Below are positions 1 to 8,483 of a stretch of 58,093 nt of DNA, piece after piece; position 1 is the first letter of the stretch; every line of letters begins with the position of its first letter. A program made the position numbers and the translations under genes. Below the pieces are notes generated by a model. The model searched no databases. It saw nothing but the letters and a program-made list of their open reading frames with translations, and was not told the DNA's origin. This DNA is from Myxococcales bacterium (GTDB taxonomy: Bacteria > Myxococcota_A > Polyangia > Polyangiales > Houyiibacteriaceae), in contig JAHEEE010000017.1 in the NCBI GenBank assembly GCA_024640845.1, forward strand, positions 1-58,093, written 5' to 3'.

Positions 1-1
1 A

Positions 2-577
2 CTAGCGGCGGGTTGGGAATTTCGCGAGCTTGCGTTGGAGCGAGCGCCGGTGAATACCCAATCGTTCCGCGGCCTTGGTGATGTTCCCGTCGCAGTCCGT
101 CAGCACGCGCTGGATGTGCTCCCATTCGACTCGCGCCAATGACGGGGTCTCGGGCTCGATGCCCTCGGCTGGCTCGGTCGAGTCCCCACCCTCGGCGTGG
201 TTGCGGTCGAAGGAGGCGATCACCTCGTCCACGTCTGCGGGCTTTGTCAGATAGTGGGTCGCGCCGAGGCGCATCGCTTCGAGCGCGGTCGCGATGCTGC
301 CGTAGCCGGTCAGCACGACGATCTTCGTGGCGGGGTCGATCCGGTGAAGCTCGCGTACGACCTCGAGTCCCGATTTACCTGGCATCCGTAGATCCACCAC
401 GGCTAGCTCGGTGCTCTCGTCGGAGGCGATGGCCACGGCAGCCTCGTAGCCATCGGCTTGTTGGGCTTCGTAGCCTCGCTCCTCGAAGGCGCGCGCCATG
501 CGCGAGCGGAGCCGCTCGTCGTCGTCGACGAGGAGCACCGAAGGCATGGGGGAGGCTTTGGCGTCGCTGTCGTTCAT
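2..577 (-). CDS. regA: RegA/PrrA/ActR-type redox response regulator
   Basis: A 191-residue DNA-binding response regulator. The receiver domain (about residues 13-125) has acidic residues D18-D20, phosphoacceptor D62 in VVDLRMP, T90 and K112. A short Pro/Glu linker leads to a Fis-type helix-turn-helix (about 148-186) ending in RLGIHRRSLQRKLAK, which closely resembles the RegA/PrrA C-terminus. RegA-family regulators respond to redox state and control respiration, nitrogen and carbon genes. The start overlaps the end of the upstream kinase gene by 4 bases (574-577), so the pair is translationally coupled. A start at M11 is possible. Family assignment is firm; target genes cannot be read from this window. 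Confidence 0.9.
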   Translation of the reverse strand: MNDSDAKASPMPSVLLVDDDERLRSRMARAFEERGYEAQQADGYEAAVAIASDESTELAVVDLRMPGKSGLEVVRELHRIDPATKIVVLTGYGSIATALEAMRLGATHYLTKPADVDEVIASFDRNHAEGGDSTEPAEGIEPETPSLARVEWEHIQRVLTDCDGNITKAAERLGIHRRSLQRKLAKFPTRR

Positions 578-1815
578 GCGCGTTGGGGAAGCACAACTCG
601 GATCGTGGTGCCGCGGTCGGTCGCCGACTCGATCAGCAGCTCGCCGCCCAACGAGTCTACGAGCGTACGCGCGAGGAACAACCCCAGGCCCATCCGATCG
701 CCCGCCTGCTTAGTCGTGAAGAAGGGATCGGTCGCCCGTTTGACGGCCTCTTCATCCATTCCGAGACCTTCGTCCACGAAGCGAAGCTCGACCGCATGAT
801 CCCGCCTCTGCACATCGAGCGATACCCGCGCGTCCTCGCATGCGTCGAAACCGTTGCGGGCGATGTTCTCCACCATTTGCACCAACGCCTCGCGCGGCGC
901 ATCGATCGTGTCGACACGGCTCTCTGTCACCCATCGCGATGCTTGCTCCGCGTCGAGCCGAGCTCGCACCTCGGCAAAGAGATCTCCCACGGGAATCGAG
1001 GCGATCGCCTCACCGACGTGCTCGCCGCCCGCACTCGCCATGCGGTCCAGCACGACCCGGCAGCGCTCGAGCTCCTCCCGAATCAGCTTGGCGTCGTCAC
1101 GCAGGCCGTCTGCGCCTGGGATCTTCTCGGCCTGCCGCTCCATCTCTTTGGCCGCGACTGCGATCGTGCCGAGCGGCGTCCCGAGCTCGTGCGCAGCGCC
1201 GGCCGCGAGGGTCGCGATCGAGGCGAGCTTTCCCCAACGGTGTGTCCTCTCTTCGGCTTCAGCGAGCGCGCGCTCCCGACGGCGAAGCTCCAACGAGAGC
1301 TGGCTCACGAAATACGTGATCAGCGCAACCGCTAGAACTAGCGCGATGAACATTCCATAGAGGTGTCCCTGAAACCCTTCGCCGTGGCGCATGTGCCCGA
1401 GGTGTGGATCCGAGGCCTGAAACACGAACAGCGAGGCAAAAGAAACGACCGAGAGCCCCGCGATCGCCCACGTCCATCTGAGCGGGAGCATCACCGCCGA
1501 CATTGCGATGTAGACGACGTAGATGATGCTGAAGGGGTTGGTTGGACCTCCAGAGAAATAGAGCAGAGCTGTGAGCAGTGTGACGTCGAGGACCAGAAAC
1601 CCACCAAGATGGCCCGCACCGCCCTTGCGGGAGGCCAACCAGGCATTGGAGACGACCCCGACCACGACGAGCGACCACATCGGCACCAAGGGCAGCTCGA
1701 CGCCGAGCACCTGCGTCGCCACCAAGATCGACGCGCCGACGATGCTGAGCGCGCCCCAGCGCATGCGGGCCAACCATTCGGCGCCAGCGGCGCTCGGCCG
1801 AGCTTCCGCGGTCAC
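574..1815 (-). CDS. regB: RegB/PrrB-type redox sensor histidine kinase
   Basis: A 413-residue membrane histidine kinase with about six N-terminal membrane segments (residues 18-175). The ubiquinone-sensing motif of the RegB family, GGXXNPF, is present as GGPTNPF at 89-95. The H-box reads [15 protein letters not shown] with phospho-acceptor H209. The family's redox-active cysteine is conserved as C252 in [12 protein letters not shown]. The C-terminal HATPase has N and G boxes ([19 protein letters not shown]). RegB autophosphorylates under reducing conditions and passes phosphate to RegA, encoded next with a 4-base overlap. Its own start overlaps the dnaK stop by 4 bases (1812-1815), placing it in the hrcA-grpE-dnaK transcription unit. 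Confidence 0.92.
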   Translation of the reverse strand: MTAEARPSAAGAEWLARMRWGALSIVGASILVATQVLGVELPLVPMWSLVVVGVVSNAWLASRKGGAGHLGGFLVLDVTLLTALLYFSGGPTNPFSIIYVVYIAMSAVMLPLRWTWAIAGLSVVSFASLFVFQASDPHLGHMRHGEGFQGHLYGMFIALVLAVALITYFVSQLSLELRRRERALAEAEERTHRWGKLASIATLAAGAAHELGTPLGTIAVAAKEMERQAEKIPGADGLRDDAKLIREELERCRVVLDRMASAGGEHVGEAIASIPVGDLFAEVRARLDAEQASRWVTESRVDTIDAPREALVQMVENIARNGFDACEDARVSLDVQRRDHAVELRFVDEGLGMDEEAVKRATDPFFTTKQAGDRMGLGLFLARTLVDSLGGELLIESATDRGTTIRVVLPQRA

Positions 1816-3659
1816 GACTCGGTCTTGGCGTCGCCCTCGCCGGGAGCATCCAAGTCGACGTTCCCATACATGGCTTCGGCGATCTTGTAGGCGCTCAGCT
1901 CGAGTGTCTCTAGAGCATCTTTGATCGCGATTGCGTCGCCCTCTTTGATGCAGACCTGGAGCGATTGGACGTCGGCATCGACTTGCGCCACGACTTCTTC
2001 AGCGACCAGCTCCCGGCACTCCGCGACGGCCCGCTCGCTCGTGTAGAGCAGCGCCTCGGCGGCGTTTCGGAGCTCCGCGAGCTCGCGGCGCTTCTGGTCG
2101 CTCGTCTTGTAGGCATCCGCCTCGCCGATGATGCGCTCGATTTCTTGCTCGGTCAGGCCGCTCGAAGCGACCACCCGGATGTTCTGCTCTCGCCCGGTGC
2201 CCAAGTCCTTCGCGCTGACGTTGACGACGCCGTCTGCGTCGATGTCGAAGGTTACCTCGATCTCGGGCACGCCGCGGGGCGCCGGCAGGATCGGCGCGAG
2301 CTCGAACTTCGCAAGCGACTTGTTGTCCTCGGCCATTTCGCGTTCGCCCTGGAGCACGTGGATCGGCACGAATGACTGGTTGTCGACGCTAGTCGTGAAG
2401 ATTTCCTTGGCCTTGGTTGGAACCGTCGTGTTCCTCGGAATGAGCTTGTGGAACACGCCACCGCCGGTTTCGACTCCCAGGCTCAGCGGCGTCACGTCGA
2501 GAAGCAAGACCTCCTCGACCTCGCCTGTTAGCGCAGCGCCTTGGAGGGCCGCACCCATGGCAACGACCTCGTCGGGATTGACGCCCTTGTGCGGCTTCCT
2601 CCCGAAGAAGTCGGCGACTTTCGACTGCACCATCGGCATACGGGTCTGCCCGCCCACGAGAAGAACCTCGTCGATCGCGTCGGGCTTGATTCCGGCGTCG
2701 TCGAGTGCTTGCTGGCACGGGCCGAGCGTTCGGTCGATGATCTCCGAAACCAGAATCTCCAGCTCGCTTCGCTTCACCGTGGTCTCGAGGTGTTTCGGCC
2801 CGGATTCGTCTGATGCGATGAACGGCAGGTTGATCTCGGTGTCGAAGGCCGACGAAAGCTCGTGCTTGGCTTTCTCGGCCTGTTCTTTGAGACGCTGTAG
2901 GGCGATGCGATCTTCACGCAGGTTGATGCCCGTCTGCTCTTCGAAGCGCCGCGCGAGCTCTTCGACGAGCGCGTTATCCAGGTCCTCCCCGCCGAGGTGG
3001 GTGTCCCCCGACGTCGACTTCACACTGAAGACGCCGTCGGCGATCTCGAGGATCGAGATATCGAACGTGCCGCCGCCGAGATCGTACACCGCAACACGCT
3101 TGCCTTCGTGCTCTGCGAAACCGTAGGCGAGGGCGGCCGCCGTCGGCTCGTTGATGATGCGCCGCACTTCGAGCCCGGCGATCTTTCCGGCCGCGATGGT
3201 CGCCGAGCGTTGTGCGTCGTTGAAGTAGGCGGGGACGGTGATGATCGCTTCGCTTATCTCTTCCCCGAGGTACGACTCGGCCACCTCGCGCATCTTTTCG
3301 AGCACCATCGCCGAGATCTCGGGCGGCGAGTACATGTGATCGCCGATTTGCACCCACGCGTCACCGCGCTCGCTTTCGACGACCTTGTACGGGACCACGC
3401 GCGTGTGCTTCTCCGCGGCTTCCGCGTTGAAGCCGAGCCCCATGAGGCGCTTGATCGCGAAGACCGTGCTCTCGGGGTTGGTCACGCCCTGGCGTTTCGC
3501 CACGCTCCCGACTCGGCGTTCGCCATCCTTCGTGAACGACACCACGGACGGGGTCGTTCGGCTGCCCTCGGCGTTCGGTATGACTTGCGGCTGGCCGCCG
3601 TCGACGAACGCCACACACGAGTTGGTCGTGCCTAGATCGATCCCGATGATTCTCCCCAT
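1812..3659 (-). CDS. dnaK: Chaperone DnaK (Hsp70)
   Basis: Hsp70 chaperone of 615 residues, a usual length. It begins [15 protein letters not shown]; an upstream in-frame extension to 3704 lacks Hsp70 similarity, so the start at 3659 is chosen. Visible motifs are the ATPase phosphate loop DLGTTNSC, the second phosphate motif YDLGGGTFD, the adenosine motif [10 protein letters not shown], and the substrate-binding domain with [16 protein letters not shown]. The C-terminus is acidic (GEGDAKTES) rather than a canonical EEVD-like tail. It follows grpE with a 68-base gap and overlaps regB by 4 bases. No dnaJ follows it in this window. Confidence 0.97.
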   Translation of the reverse strand: MGRIIGIDLGTTNSCVAFVDGGQPQVIPNAEGSRTTPSVVSFTKDGERRVGSVAKRQGVTNPESTVFAIKRLMGLGFNAEAAEKHTRVVPYKVVESERGDAWVQIGDHMYSPPEISAMVLEKMREVAESYLGEEISEAIITVPAYFNDAQRSATIAAGKIAGLEVRRIINEPTAAALAYGFAEHEGKRVAVYDLGGGTFDISILEIADGVFSVKSTSGDTHLGGEDLDNALVEELARRFEEQTGINLREDRIALQRLKEQAEKAKHELSSAFDTEINLPFIASDESGPKHLETTVKRSELEILVSEIIDRTLGPCQQALDDAGIKPDAIDEVLLVGGQTRMPMVQSKVADFFGRKPHKGVNPDEVVAMGAALQGAALTGEVEEVLLLDVTPLSLGVETGGGVFHKLIPRNTTVPTKAKEIFTTSVDNQSFVPIHVLQGEREMAEDNKSLAKFELAPILPAPRGVPEIEVTFDIDADGVVNVSAKDLGTGREQNIRVVASSGLTEQEIERIIGEADAYKTSDQKRRELAELRNAAEALLYTSERAVAECRELVAEEVVAQVDADVQSLQVCIKEGDAIAIKDALETLELSAYKIAEAMYGNVDLDAPGEGDAKTES

Positions 3660-3727
3660 CTTGCCCTGTGCTTCTTTATAGCCCGAGGCTGCGGTTTGTC
3701 GCACCTATGGGGTGCTCGGCCGAGGGC

Positions 3728-4360
3728 CTAGGCGCCCTTGGGGGGTTCGTCACCCTGATCATCCGTCTGGGTGGGGGGCTTTGCCACCACCACCATCGCC
3801 GGCCGCAAGAGCCGCTCGCCGAGGTAGTAGCCGGGCACGATCTCGGACACGATGGTTCCAGGCGGGTACTCGTCGGTCTCCTCCTGTTGCATCGCGTCGT
3901 GGCAGGTTGGGTCGAACTGATTGCCGGCGCCGGGCACCCGCTTGAGCCCAAGCCGGCTCGCGACGTCCTCGAAGCCCCGAAGCACCATGTGCACGCCATC
4001 CGCGACCGCCGCGACCTCGGTTGCATCGCCCATCGCATTGGCCGCGCGCTCGAGGTTGTCGACGATAGGCAGCACCTCACGAAGGGTGTCTTCGGTCGCG
4101 CGGCGCCGAACCTCTTCGATCTCCTTGCGGGAGCGCTTCCGGAAATTGTCGAAGTCGGCGGCGATGCGCAACAGCTGCTCGCGCATTCGATCACGCTCGG
4201 CATGGGCCTTCTCGAGCTCGGTAGGCTCTTCACCGGCTTCTGTCGCCTCGTCTTCGGGGAAGATCACCTCTTCCTCGGAACCCTCGGAGCCCTCGTCGCC
4301 CTGCCCGTTCTGCCCGTTTTCGGGCTTGTCCCCAGCGTTGTCGTTCATCTCTCCGTCCAT
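3728..4360 (-). CDS. grpE: Nucleotide exchange factor GrpE
   Basis: GrpE, 210 residues, releases ADP from DnaK. The N-terminal 50 residues are acidic and low complexity (GDKPENGQNGQGDEGSEGSE). A long coiled coil follows (about 50-115, with RKRSRKEIEEVRRRATED). The C-terminal beta head carries the family signature around YPPGTIVSEIVPGYYLGERLLRPAMVVVAK, here abbreviated to its key residues Y-P-P-G-T and G-Y-x-L-x-x-R-L-L-R-P-A-x-V-x-V. It lies 6 bases after hrcA and 68 bases before dnaK on the same strand, the classical hrcA-grpE-dnaK order. Confidence 0.95.
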   Translation of the reverse strand: MDGEMNDNAGDKPENGQNGQGDEGSEGSEEEVIFPEDEATEAGEEPTELEKAHAERDRMREQLLRIAADFDNFRKRSRKEIEEVRRRATEDTLREVLPIVDNLERAANAMGDATEVAAVADGVHMVLRGFEDVASRLGLKRVPGAGNQFDPTCHDAMQQEETDEYPPGTIVSEIVPGYYLGERLLRPAMVVVAKPPTQTDDQGDEPPKGA

Positions 4361-4366
4361 GTTCCT

Positions 4367-5425
4367 TTATGACCGCTTCGAAGTCCCTGGAAGCCGTCCA
4401 TCGAGGACGTCACTCAACAGGTTGGCCGCAAAACCCACCAACGGCACGTACTTCCTGTAGTCCATTCGCGTTGGTCCGACGATCCCAAACGACCCCACAC
4501 TCGAACCGTCCCGTCGATAGGGGCTCGAGATTACGCTGATATCGCGAACGTCCTGGAGGGCAGCCTCCGAGCCGATGAACACCCGAACGCCGTCGGCAAG
4601 CAGGGTTTGTTCGAGAAGCTGGAGGAGCTTCTGCTTCTCCTCGAAGGCGTTCAAATAACCGCGGATCTTCGCGGCGTCGCCGAACTCGGGGCGGTCGAAC
4701 AGGGCTCCTTGCCCCTCGATGACGACCTGCGTTTCGCCCATCTGCCCCTCGACTGTCGCCTCGACCATCTTTTGGGCCTGCTTTCGGAGCACGTCGTACT
4801 GGCCTTGCTCTGTGGCAAGCCGAACCGCGAGCGCGTCTCGAATCGCGCGGAGCGTGCGCCCCTCCACGAGCTCCCGAAGGTAGTTGTTCACCCGCTCGAG
4901 GGTGCGGTCGTCGATATCGAGCTCCGTGACGACGACTCGGTTCTCCACCCCGCCGGACCGCGTGACTAGCACCGCGAGCGCGCGCCCTTCGGAAAGGCGC
5001 ATGAATCGAAGCTGCTCGAGCGTCGCCTCAGTCACCGGTAGTTGCGCGATGATCGTCGCCGTTCCCGTCAGCCGACTGAGAAGCTGCCCCGTTTCTCGCA
5101 CCGCGTCCTCGCCCGGAGCGAGATCGCGCAGGCGCTCGATCAACGCCGTGCGGTGGGCTTCGGAGATGTCGCCCGCGGTTGCCATCGCATCGACGAAATG
5201 GCGGAAACCAGCATCGGTCGGCACTCGTCCGGCGCTCGTGTGTGGCTGATGCAACAGCTCGGCATCCTCGAGATCTGCGAGGACGTTTCGAATCGTCGCA
5301 GGCGACAACTGAACCGCGTATCGTTTCGCGATTCGACGTGAGCCGACGGGCTTACCGGAGGCGATATACTCGGTCACCACGGCGAAAAGGATCCTTCGAT
5401 GGCGCTCGTCTAATGTGACCGTCAC
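4367..5425 (-). CDS. hrcA: Heat-inducible transcription repressor HrcA
   Basis: HrcA, 352 residues, with an N-terminal winged helix (about 1-75: DERHRRILFAVVTEYIASG, then PVGSRRIAKRY and LSPATIRNVLADLED) and the GAF-like HrcA core ending SSVGSFGIVGPTRMDYRKYVPLV. The start is a GTG at 5425 with AGGAAG 2-3 bases upstream. HrcA normally represses groE and dnaK operons by binding the CIRCE inverted repeat (TTAGCACTC-N9-GAGTGCTAA). I see no CIRCE in the 40-95 bases upstream, so autoregulation may be absent or may use a diverged operator. First gene of the five-gene chaperone/redox unit and divergent from the FtsB-like gene. Confidence 0.93.
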   Translation of the reverse strand: MTVTLDERHRRILFAVVTEYIASGKPVGSRRIAKRYAVQLSPATIRNVLADLEDAELLHQPHTSAGRVPTDAGFRHFVDAMATAGDISEAHRTALIERLRDLAPGEDAVRETGQLLSRLTGTATIIAQLPVTEATLEQLRFMRLSEGRALAVLVTRSGGVENRVVVTELDIDDRTLERVNNYLRELVEGRTLRAIRDALAVRLATEQGQYDVLRKQAQKMVEATVEGQMGETQVVIEGQGALFDRPEFGDAAKIRGYLNAFEEKQKLLQLLEQTLLADGVRVFIGSEAALQDVRDISVISSPYRRDGSSVGSFGIVGPTRMDYRKYVPLVGFAANLLSDVLDGRLPGTSKRS

Positions 5426-5520
5426 GTCTTCCTGAAAGTAAAAGCTCGGCCCGTTCTGTCAAGCCCTTGAAAGATTGCAGAAAATTGCGCTTGGAGCCGC
5501 GTTTGCGGCAGGCTCGCGGC

Positions 5521-5805
5521 GTGCGACCGACGGCAGCTCTCCTTCCGTTCCTGCTCATGGTGATGGCGATCATGACCGTCCCGACCCTCGTTCTCGACGA
5601 CCAGGGGCTGCCCCGCTACCGTCACCTCCGCGCCGAGCTCGGCGAGCTTCGGAAGTCCAACGAGGAGCTCGTCCGCGAGATCGCGGAGTTGAAGAGTGAG
5701 ATCGAGGCCCTTCGCGCAGACCCGACCTACATCGAGCGTATTGCGCGCGACGAGCTCGGGATGGTCCGCGCAGAGGAGTTCGTCTTCCAGTTCCCGCCGC
5801 GGTAG
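5521..5805 (+). CDS. FtsB/DivIC-type septum formation initiator
   Basis: A small bitopic membrane protein of about 94 residues. One membrane helix near the N-terminus (LLPFLLMVMAIMTVPTLV) is followed by a leucine/glutamate coiled coil (RAELGELRKSNEELVREI and on) and the FtsB/DivIC C-terminal motif YIERIARDELGMVRAEEFVFQ. FtsB-family proteins link FtsL and FtsQ in the divisome. I chose the GTG at 5521 because it gives the family length and starts just before the helix; an in-frame TTG at 5467 would add 18 residues but lacks a ribosome site. It is divergent from hrcA. Confidence 0.82.
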   Translation: MRPTAALLPFLLMVMAIMTVPTLVLDDQGLPRYRHLRAELGELRKSNEELVREIAELKSEIEALRADPTYIERIARDELGMVRAEEFVFQFPPR

Positions 5806-5825
5806 GTGGGCGCCGGGCACACATG

Positions 5826-5842
5826 CGGGCGGTTTTCTTGCT
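5826..5842 (+). promoter_or_regulatory. Possible sigma54 (-24/-12) promoter for the GAF-GGDEF gene
   Basis: The sequence CGGGCGGTTTTCTTGCT has GG (5828-5829) and GC (5840-5841) ten bases apart with TTGCT at the -12 element, matching the sigma54 consensus in its invariant positions but not the full TGGCAC box. It lies 33 bases before the ATG at 5875. Several sigma54 activators are encoded nearby. A weak, motif-only call. Confidence 0.28.
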
Positions 5843-5874
5843 GAACGAACGTCAGCGGGCGTAACACGGCGTTG

Positions 5875-7962
5875 ATGACCGCCCTCGTCCAGGCAGCGCT
5901 TCGCGTCCGGCGCACGGCGCGGTCGAGTTGGGGTCTCGGCGCGGCGATCATCCTCGCCGCCTTCTTGCTCGCCGGCTTCTTCGTTCCGGGTACGCGCACG
6001 CTTGGTTGGGGGCATGCCGTCTGGTTCGGGGTGTGGCTCCTATTGTTCGGCCGCCGCGCGCGCAACGCCCAACAACATGGGGCCGACCCGCGGTCGGCGT
6101 TCGAGCTCGGCGCCATCCTCCTCGTCGGCGTGTTCGCGCTCATTCAGGCGAGCGGTGGCGTCGGGAGCCACCTCTACCCTCTGACCTACGTCGCGGTTGC
6201 CCTGGTCGCTTCGTTCTCGTTTGGCTGGACGGCGATCGGCATCATCGCCTTCGCCATCGTCCTCGGGTTTGGCGTTGCGTTCTTCGGCGAAAACGTCGCC
6301 GACCCTGAGGTCCTCGGACTCAACGCGTTCTTCACGGCGTGCTTCGGAGCGCTCAGCCGCTTGTTCACCCGCGCCGAGATTGTTCGGGTGCGTCGCAGGT
6401 CGAAGCAAGAGCTCGCGGCGGAGCGGGAGAAAGCGCGCGACGACATGCGCCTCTTCCGCTTGGTCGCGCCCACCTCGGAAGGCGTTCGGGACGCCGATCG
6501 CCTCTACCAAACCAGCGTGCAGGAAGTTCGTCAGGCGCTCTACCATGCGCTTCAGCTCCTGCATCAGACGCTCGAGCTCCACACCTGCATTCTCTTGATG
6601 CCAGGCGATGATGCCGAGCATCTGCGAATCGCCGAGCTGATCACTCAAAGTGACGACATTGCCGATGGACCCTTCACGCTCGGTGCCGGGGTGGTCGGCG
6701 CGGCGGTCCGCAGGCAGGTCACCACGAGCCTCCACCCGATTCGGCCGGGATATGCAGGCATTTGCTACTATCGAGGGCCTGCGGCGGTCCGCGCGGTCAT
6801 CGCGGTGCCCGTCCTCGAGCGTGGGCACCTCAGAGCGGTCCTCTGCGCCGATCGCATGGTCGACCGGCAGTTCAGCCCGCAGGAGGAGGAGCTCCTTCGA
6901 GGAAGCACGTCGCACATCTTGCGGGCCTTCGAGAACGAACGCGTCTTCATGGCGCTCGAGACCTCGAAGCGAGAACAGGAGATCCTCTATCGGGCGTCGC
7001 AGTCGTTCAGCACCGCGTTGACCCAGGACGCTGTCATGGAAGTCGGTCTTGCAGCCGCGGCGGAGATCGCGCCGCACGACTTTGCAGCGATCACCGAGTA
7101 CCAGCCGGAAGGACGTCGCCATGTCGTCAAGCGTGCTGTCGGGGAACAAGGACTCGTCCTCCAAGGCCTCCGTTTTCGCGACAACACGTCGCTCACTGCG
7201 ATGGTCGTCAAGAACCGGCACTACCTGCCGTACCGAGGAGACTTCGATTCCAAGCAACAGGTGCTCTTCACCAAGAAGGCCCGGCTCAAAGGGATGGAGT
7301 CGCTGCTGGTCCTGCCCCTCGTGGTTCGTGAAGAGACGATCGGGACCTTGATCGTCGCTGCCAGAGCTCCCGCAGCGTTCAGCCGTTCGGTTCGCGAGAC
7401 GCTTCAGGCCCTCGGAAACCAGCTTGCAGTCTCGCTCGCCAACGCGCGCGCGGTGCGGCAGCTCGAGGAGCTGGCCACGACCGACGGGTTGACTGGATGC
7501 CTCAACAAGAGAGCCTTTCTCACGGAGCTGAGCCAGAAGCTGATGGCAGCGGAGCGTTTCGGGCGAAAGCTCTCGCTGATCGTCACAGACCTCGATCACT
7601 TCAAGGGCGTCAACGACACCTACGGTCACGCGACGGGCGACCGGGTGCTGCAGGAGCTCGGCCGCGTGCTCAAGCGCATGAAGCGGGAAACCGATCTCGT
7701 CGCTCGGTTCGGCGGTGAGGAGTTCTGCGTCTTGTGCGAGGAGACCGACTCCCGTGGCGCGGAGCTCCTCGCAGAGCGTGTTCGTGAAGAGCTGGCAGGC
7801 ACCGAGCTTCAGACCGAGCTCGGCGCCCTGAGGGTCACCGCATCTCTCGGGGTCGCGACCTTCCCCGACCACGCCAAGAGCGCCGAAGAGCTCTTTGCGC
7901 AGGGTGACAAGGCGCTCTACCAGGCCAAGAACCAGGGCCGAAATCGCGTGTGTACGGTCTAG
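5875..7962 (+). CDS. Membrane GAF-GGDEF diguanylate cyclase
   Basis: A 695-residue protein with five or six hydrophobic segments (about residues 20-140), a coiled linker, two GAF-like domains (about 190-345 and 350-515) and a C-terminal GGDEF domain (about 525-690). The active-site motif is RFGGEEF and the inhibitory I-site RxxD is intact as RETD five residues upstream, so it should be a catalytically competent, product-inhibited cyclase making c-di-GMP. ATG at 5875 is preferred to the TTG three bases earlier. No strong Shine-Dalgarno is visible. Transcribed alone, convergent with sixA. Confidence 0.92.
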   Translation: MTALVQAALRVRRTARSSWGLGAAIILAAFLLAGFFVPGTRTLGWGHAVWFGVWLLLFGRRARNAQQHGADPRSAFELGAILLVGVFALIQASGGVGSHLYPLTYVAVALVASFSFGWTAIGIIAFAIVLGFGVAFFGENVADPEVLGLNAFFTACFGALSRLFTRAEIVRVRRRSKQELAAEREKARDDMRLFRLVAPTSEGVRDADRLYQTSVQEVRQALYHALQLLHQTLELHTCILLMPGDDAEHLRIAELITQSDDIADGPFTLGAGVVGAAVRRQVTTSLHPIRPGYAGICYYRGPAAVRAVIAVPVLERGHLRAVLCADRMVDRQFSPQEEELLRGSTSHILRAFENERVFMALETSKREQEILYRASQSFSTALTQDAVMEVGLAAAAEIAPHDFAAITEYQPEGRRHVVKRAVGEQGLVLQGLRFRDNTSLTAMVVKNRHYLPYRGDFDSKQQVLFTKKARLKGMESLLVLPLVVREETIGTLIVAARAPAAFSRSVRETLQALGNQLAVSLANARAVRQLEELATTDGLTGCLNKRAFLTELSQKLMAAERFGRKLSLIVTDLDHFKGVNDTYGHATGDRVLQELGRVLKRMKRETDLVARFGGEEFCVLCEETDSRGAELLAERVREELAGTELQTELGALRVTASLGVATFPDHAKSAEELFAQGDKALYQAKNQGRNRVCTV

Positions 7963-7975
7963 GCTTCCGGAAACA

Positions 7976-8461
7976 CTAGAAATGTCTCAGCTCGAGCGTT
8001 CGCGGGTCGAGCATCCATTCGGCGCGTCCCCTGCCATCCTCGATGCTCAGGCAGCAAACCGACGACGTGCCGAAGGACGGGGCGTGTGCGAGCCGTCCGA
8101 GATGTGCGGCGAGGACGCCGACCTTCGGCATGTGGCTGACCATGACGATGACATCGTCCTCAGCTGCGTCTTCGAGCGGTTCGAGCGCCTGCGCGGTCGT
8201 ACCCTCTTCGGTCGACAACGCGGGGTGTACGCGAAGAGGACCGTCGAAACCGGGCTGCACCGCCGCGAGGATCTCTGCGGTCTGCACCGCCCGGACGAGC
8301 GGGCTCGTGTAGACACAGTCATAGTGGAGGTCCATTCGGCTGAGCATCTCGCCGATCGTCGTCACGGTCCGGCGCCCCGCTTCGGTCAACCAACGATCGT
8401 GGTCCGACGAGACCAGGTGTGAATCGACCGCCTCCCCGTGTCGCATCAGCAACAAGCGCAT
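7976..8461 (-). CDS. sixA: SixA-type phosphohistidine phosphatase
   Basis: Histidine phosphatase of 161 residues, the short SixA length. It begins MRLLLMRHGEA with the catalytic RHG motif and has the second conserved histidine in VMVSHMPKVG, plus TSPLVRAVQTAEIL. SixA removes phosphate from histidine of HPt domains or of the nitrogen PTS. An upstream in-frame extension to 8584 runs into the permease gene and is not family-like. It lies 22 bases downstream of the permease on the same strand, possibly co-transcribed. Confidence 0.87.
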   Translation of the reverse strand: MRLLLMRHGEAVDSHLVSSDHDRWLTEAGRRTVTTIGEMLSRMDLHYDCVYTSPLVRAVQTAEILAAVQPGFDGPLRVHPALSTEEGTTAQALEPLEDAAEDDVIVMVSHMPKVGVLAAHLGRLAHAPSFGTSSVCCLSIEDGRGRAEWMLDPRTLELRHF

Positions 8462-8483
8462 GAAAACAATCCTGCCACGCTTG

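Noticed and set aside
5434-5462. TTGACA (minus strand, 5462-5457) as hrcA promoter
   Set aside because: The best -10 at proper spacing is ACTTTC, and transcription would start at the GTG itself, losing the AGGAAG ribosome site. Kept out as a promoter call.
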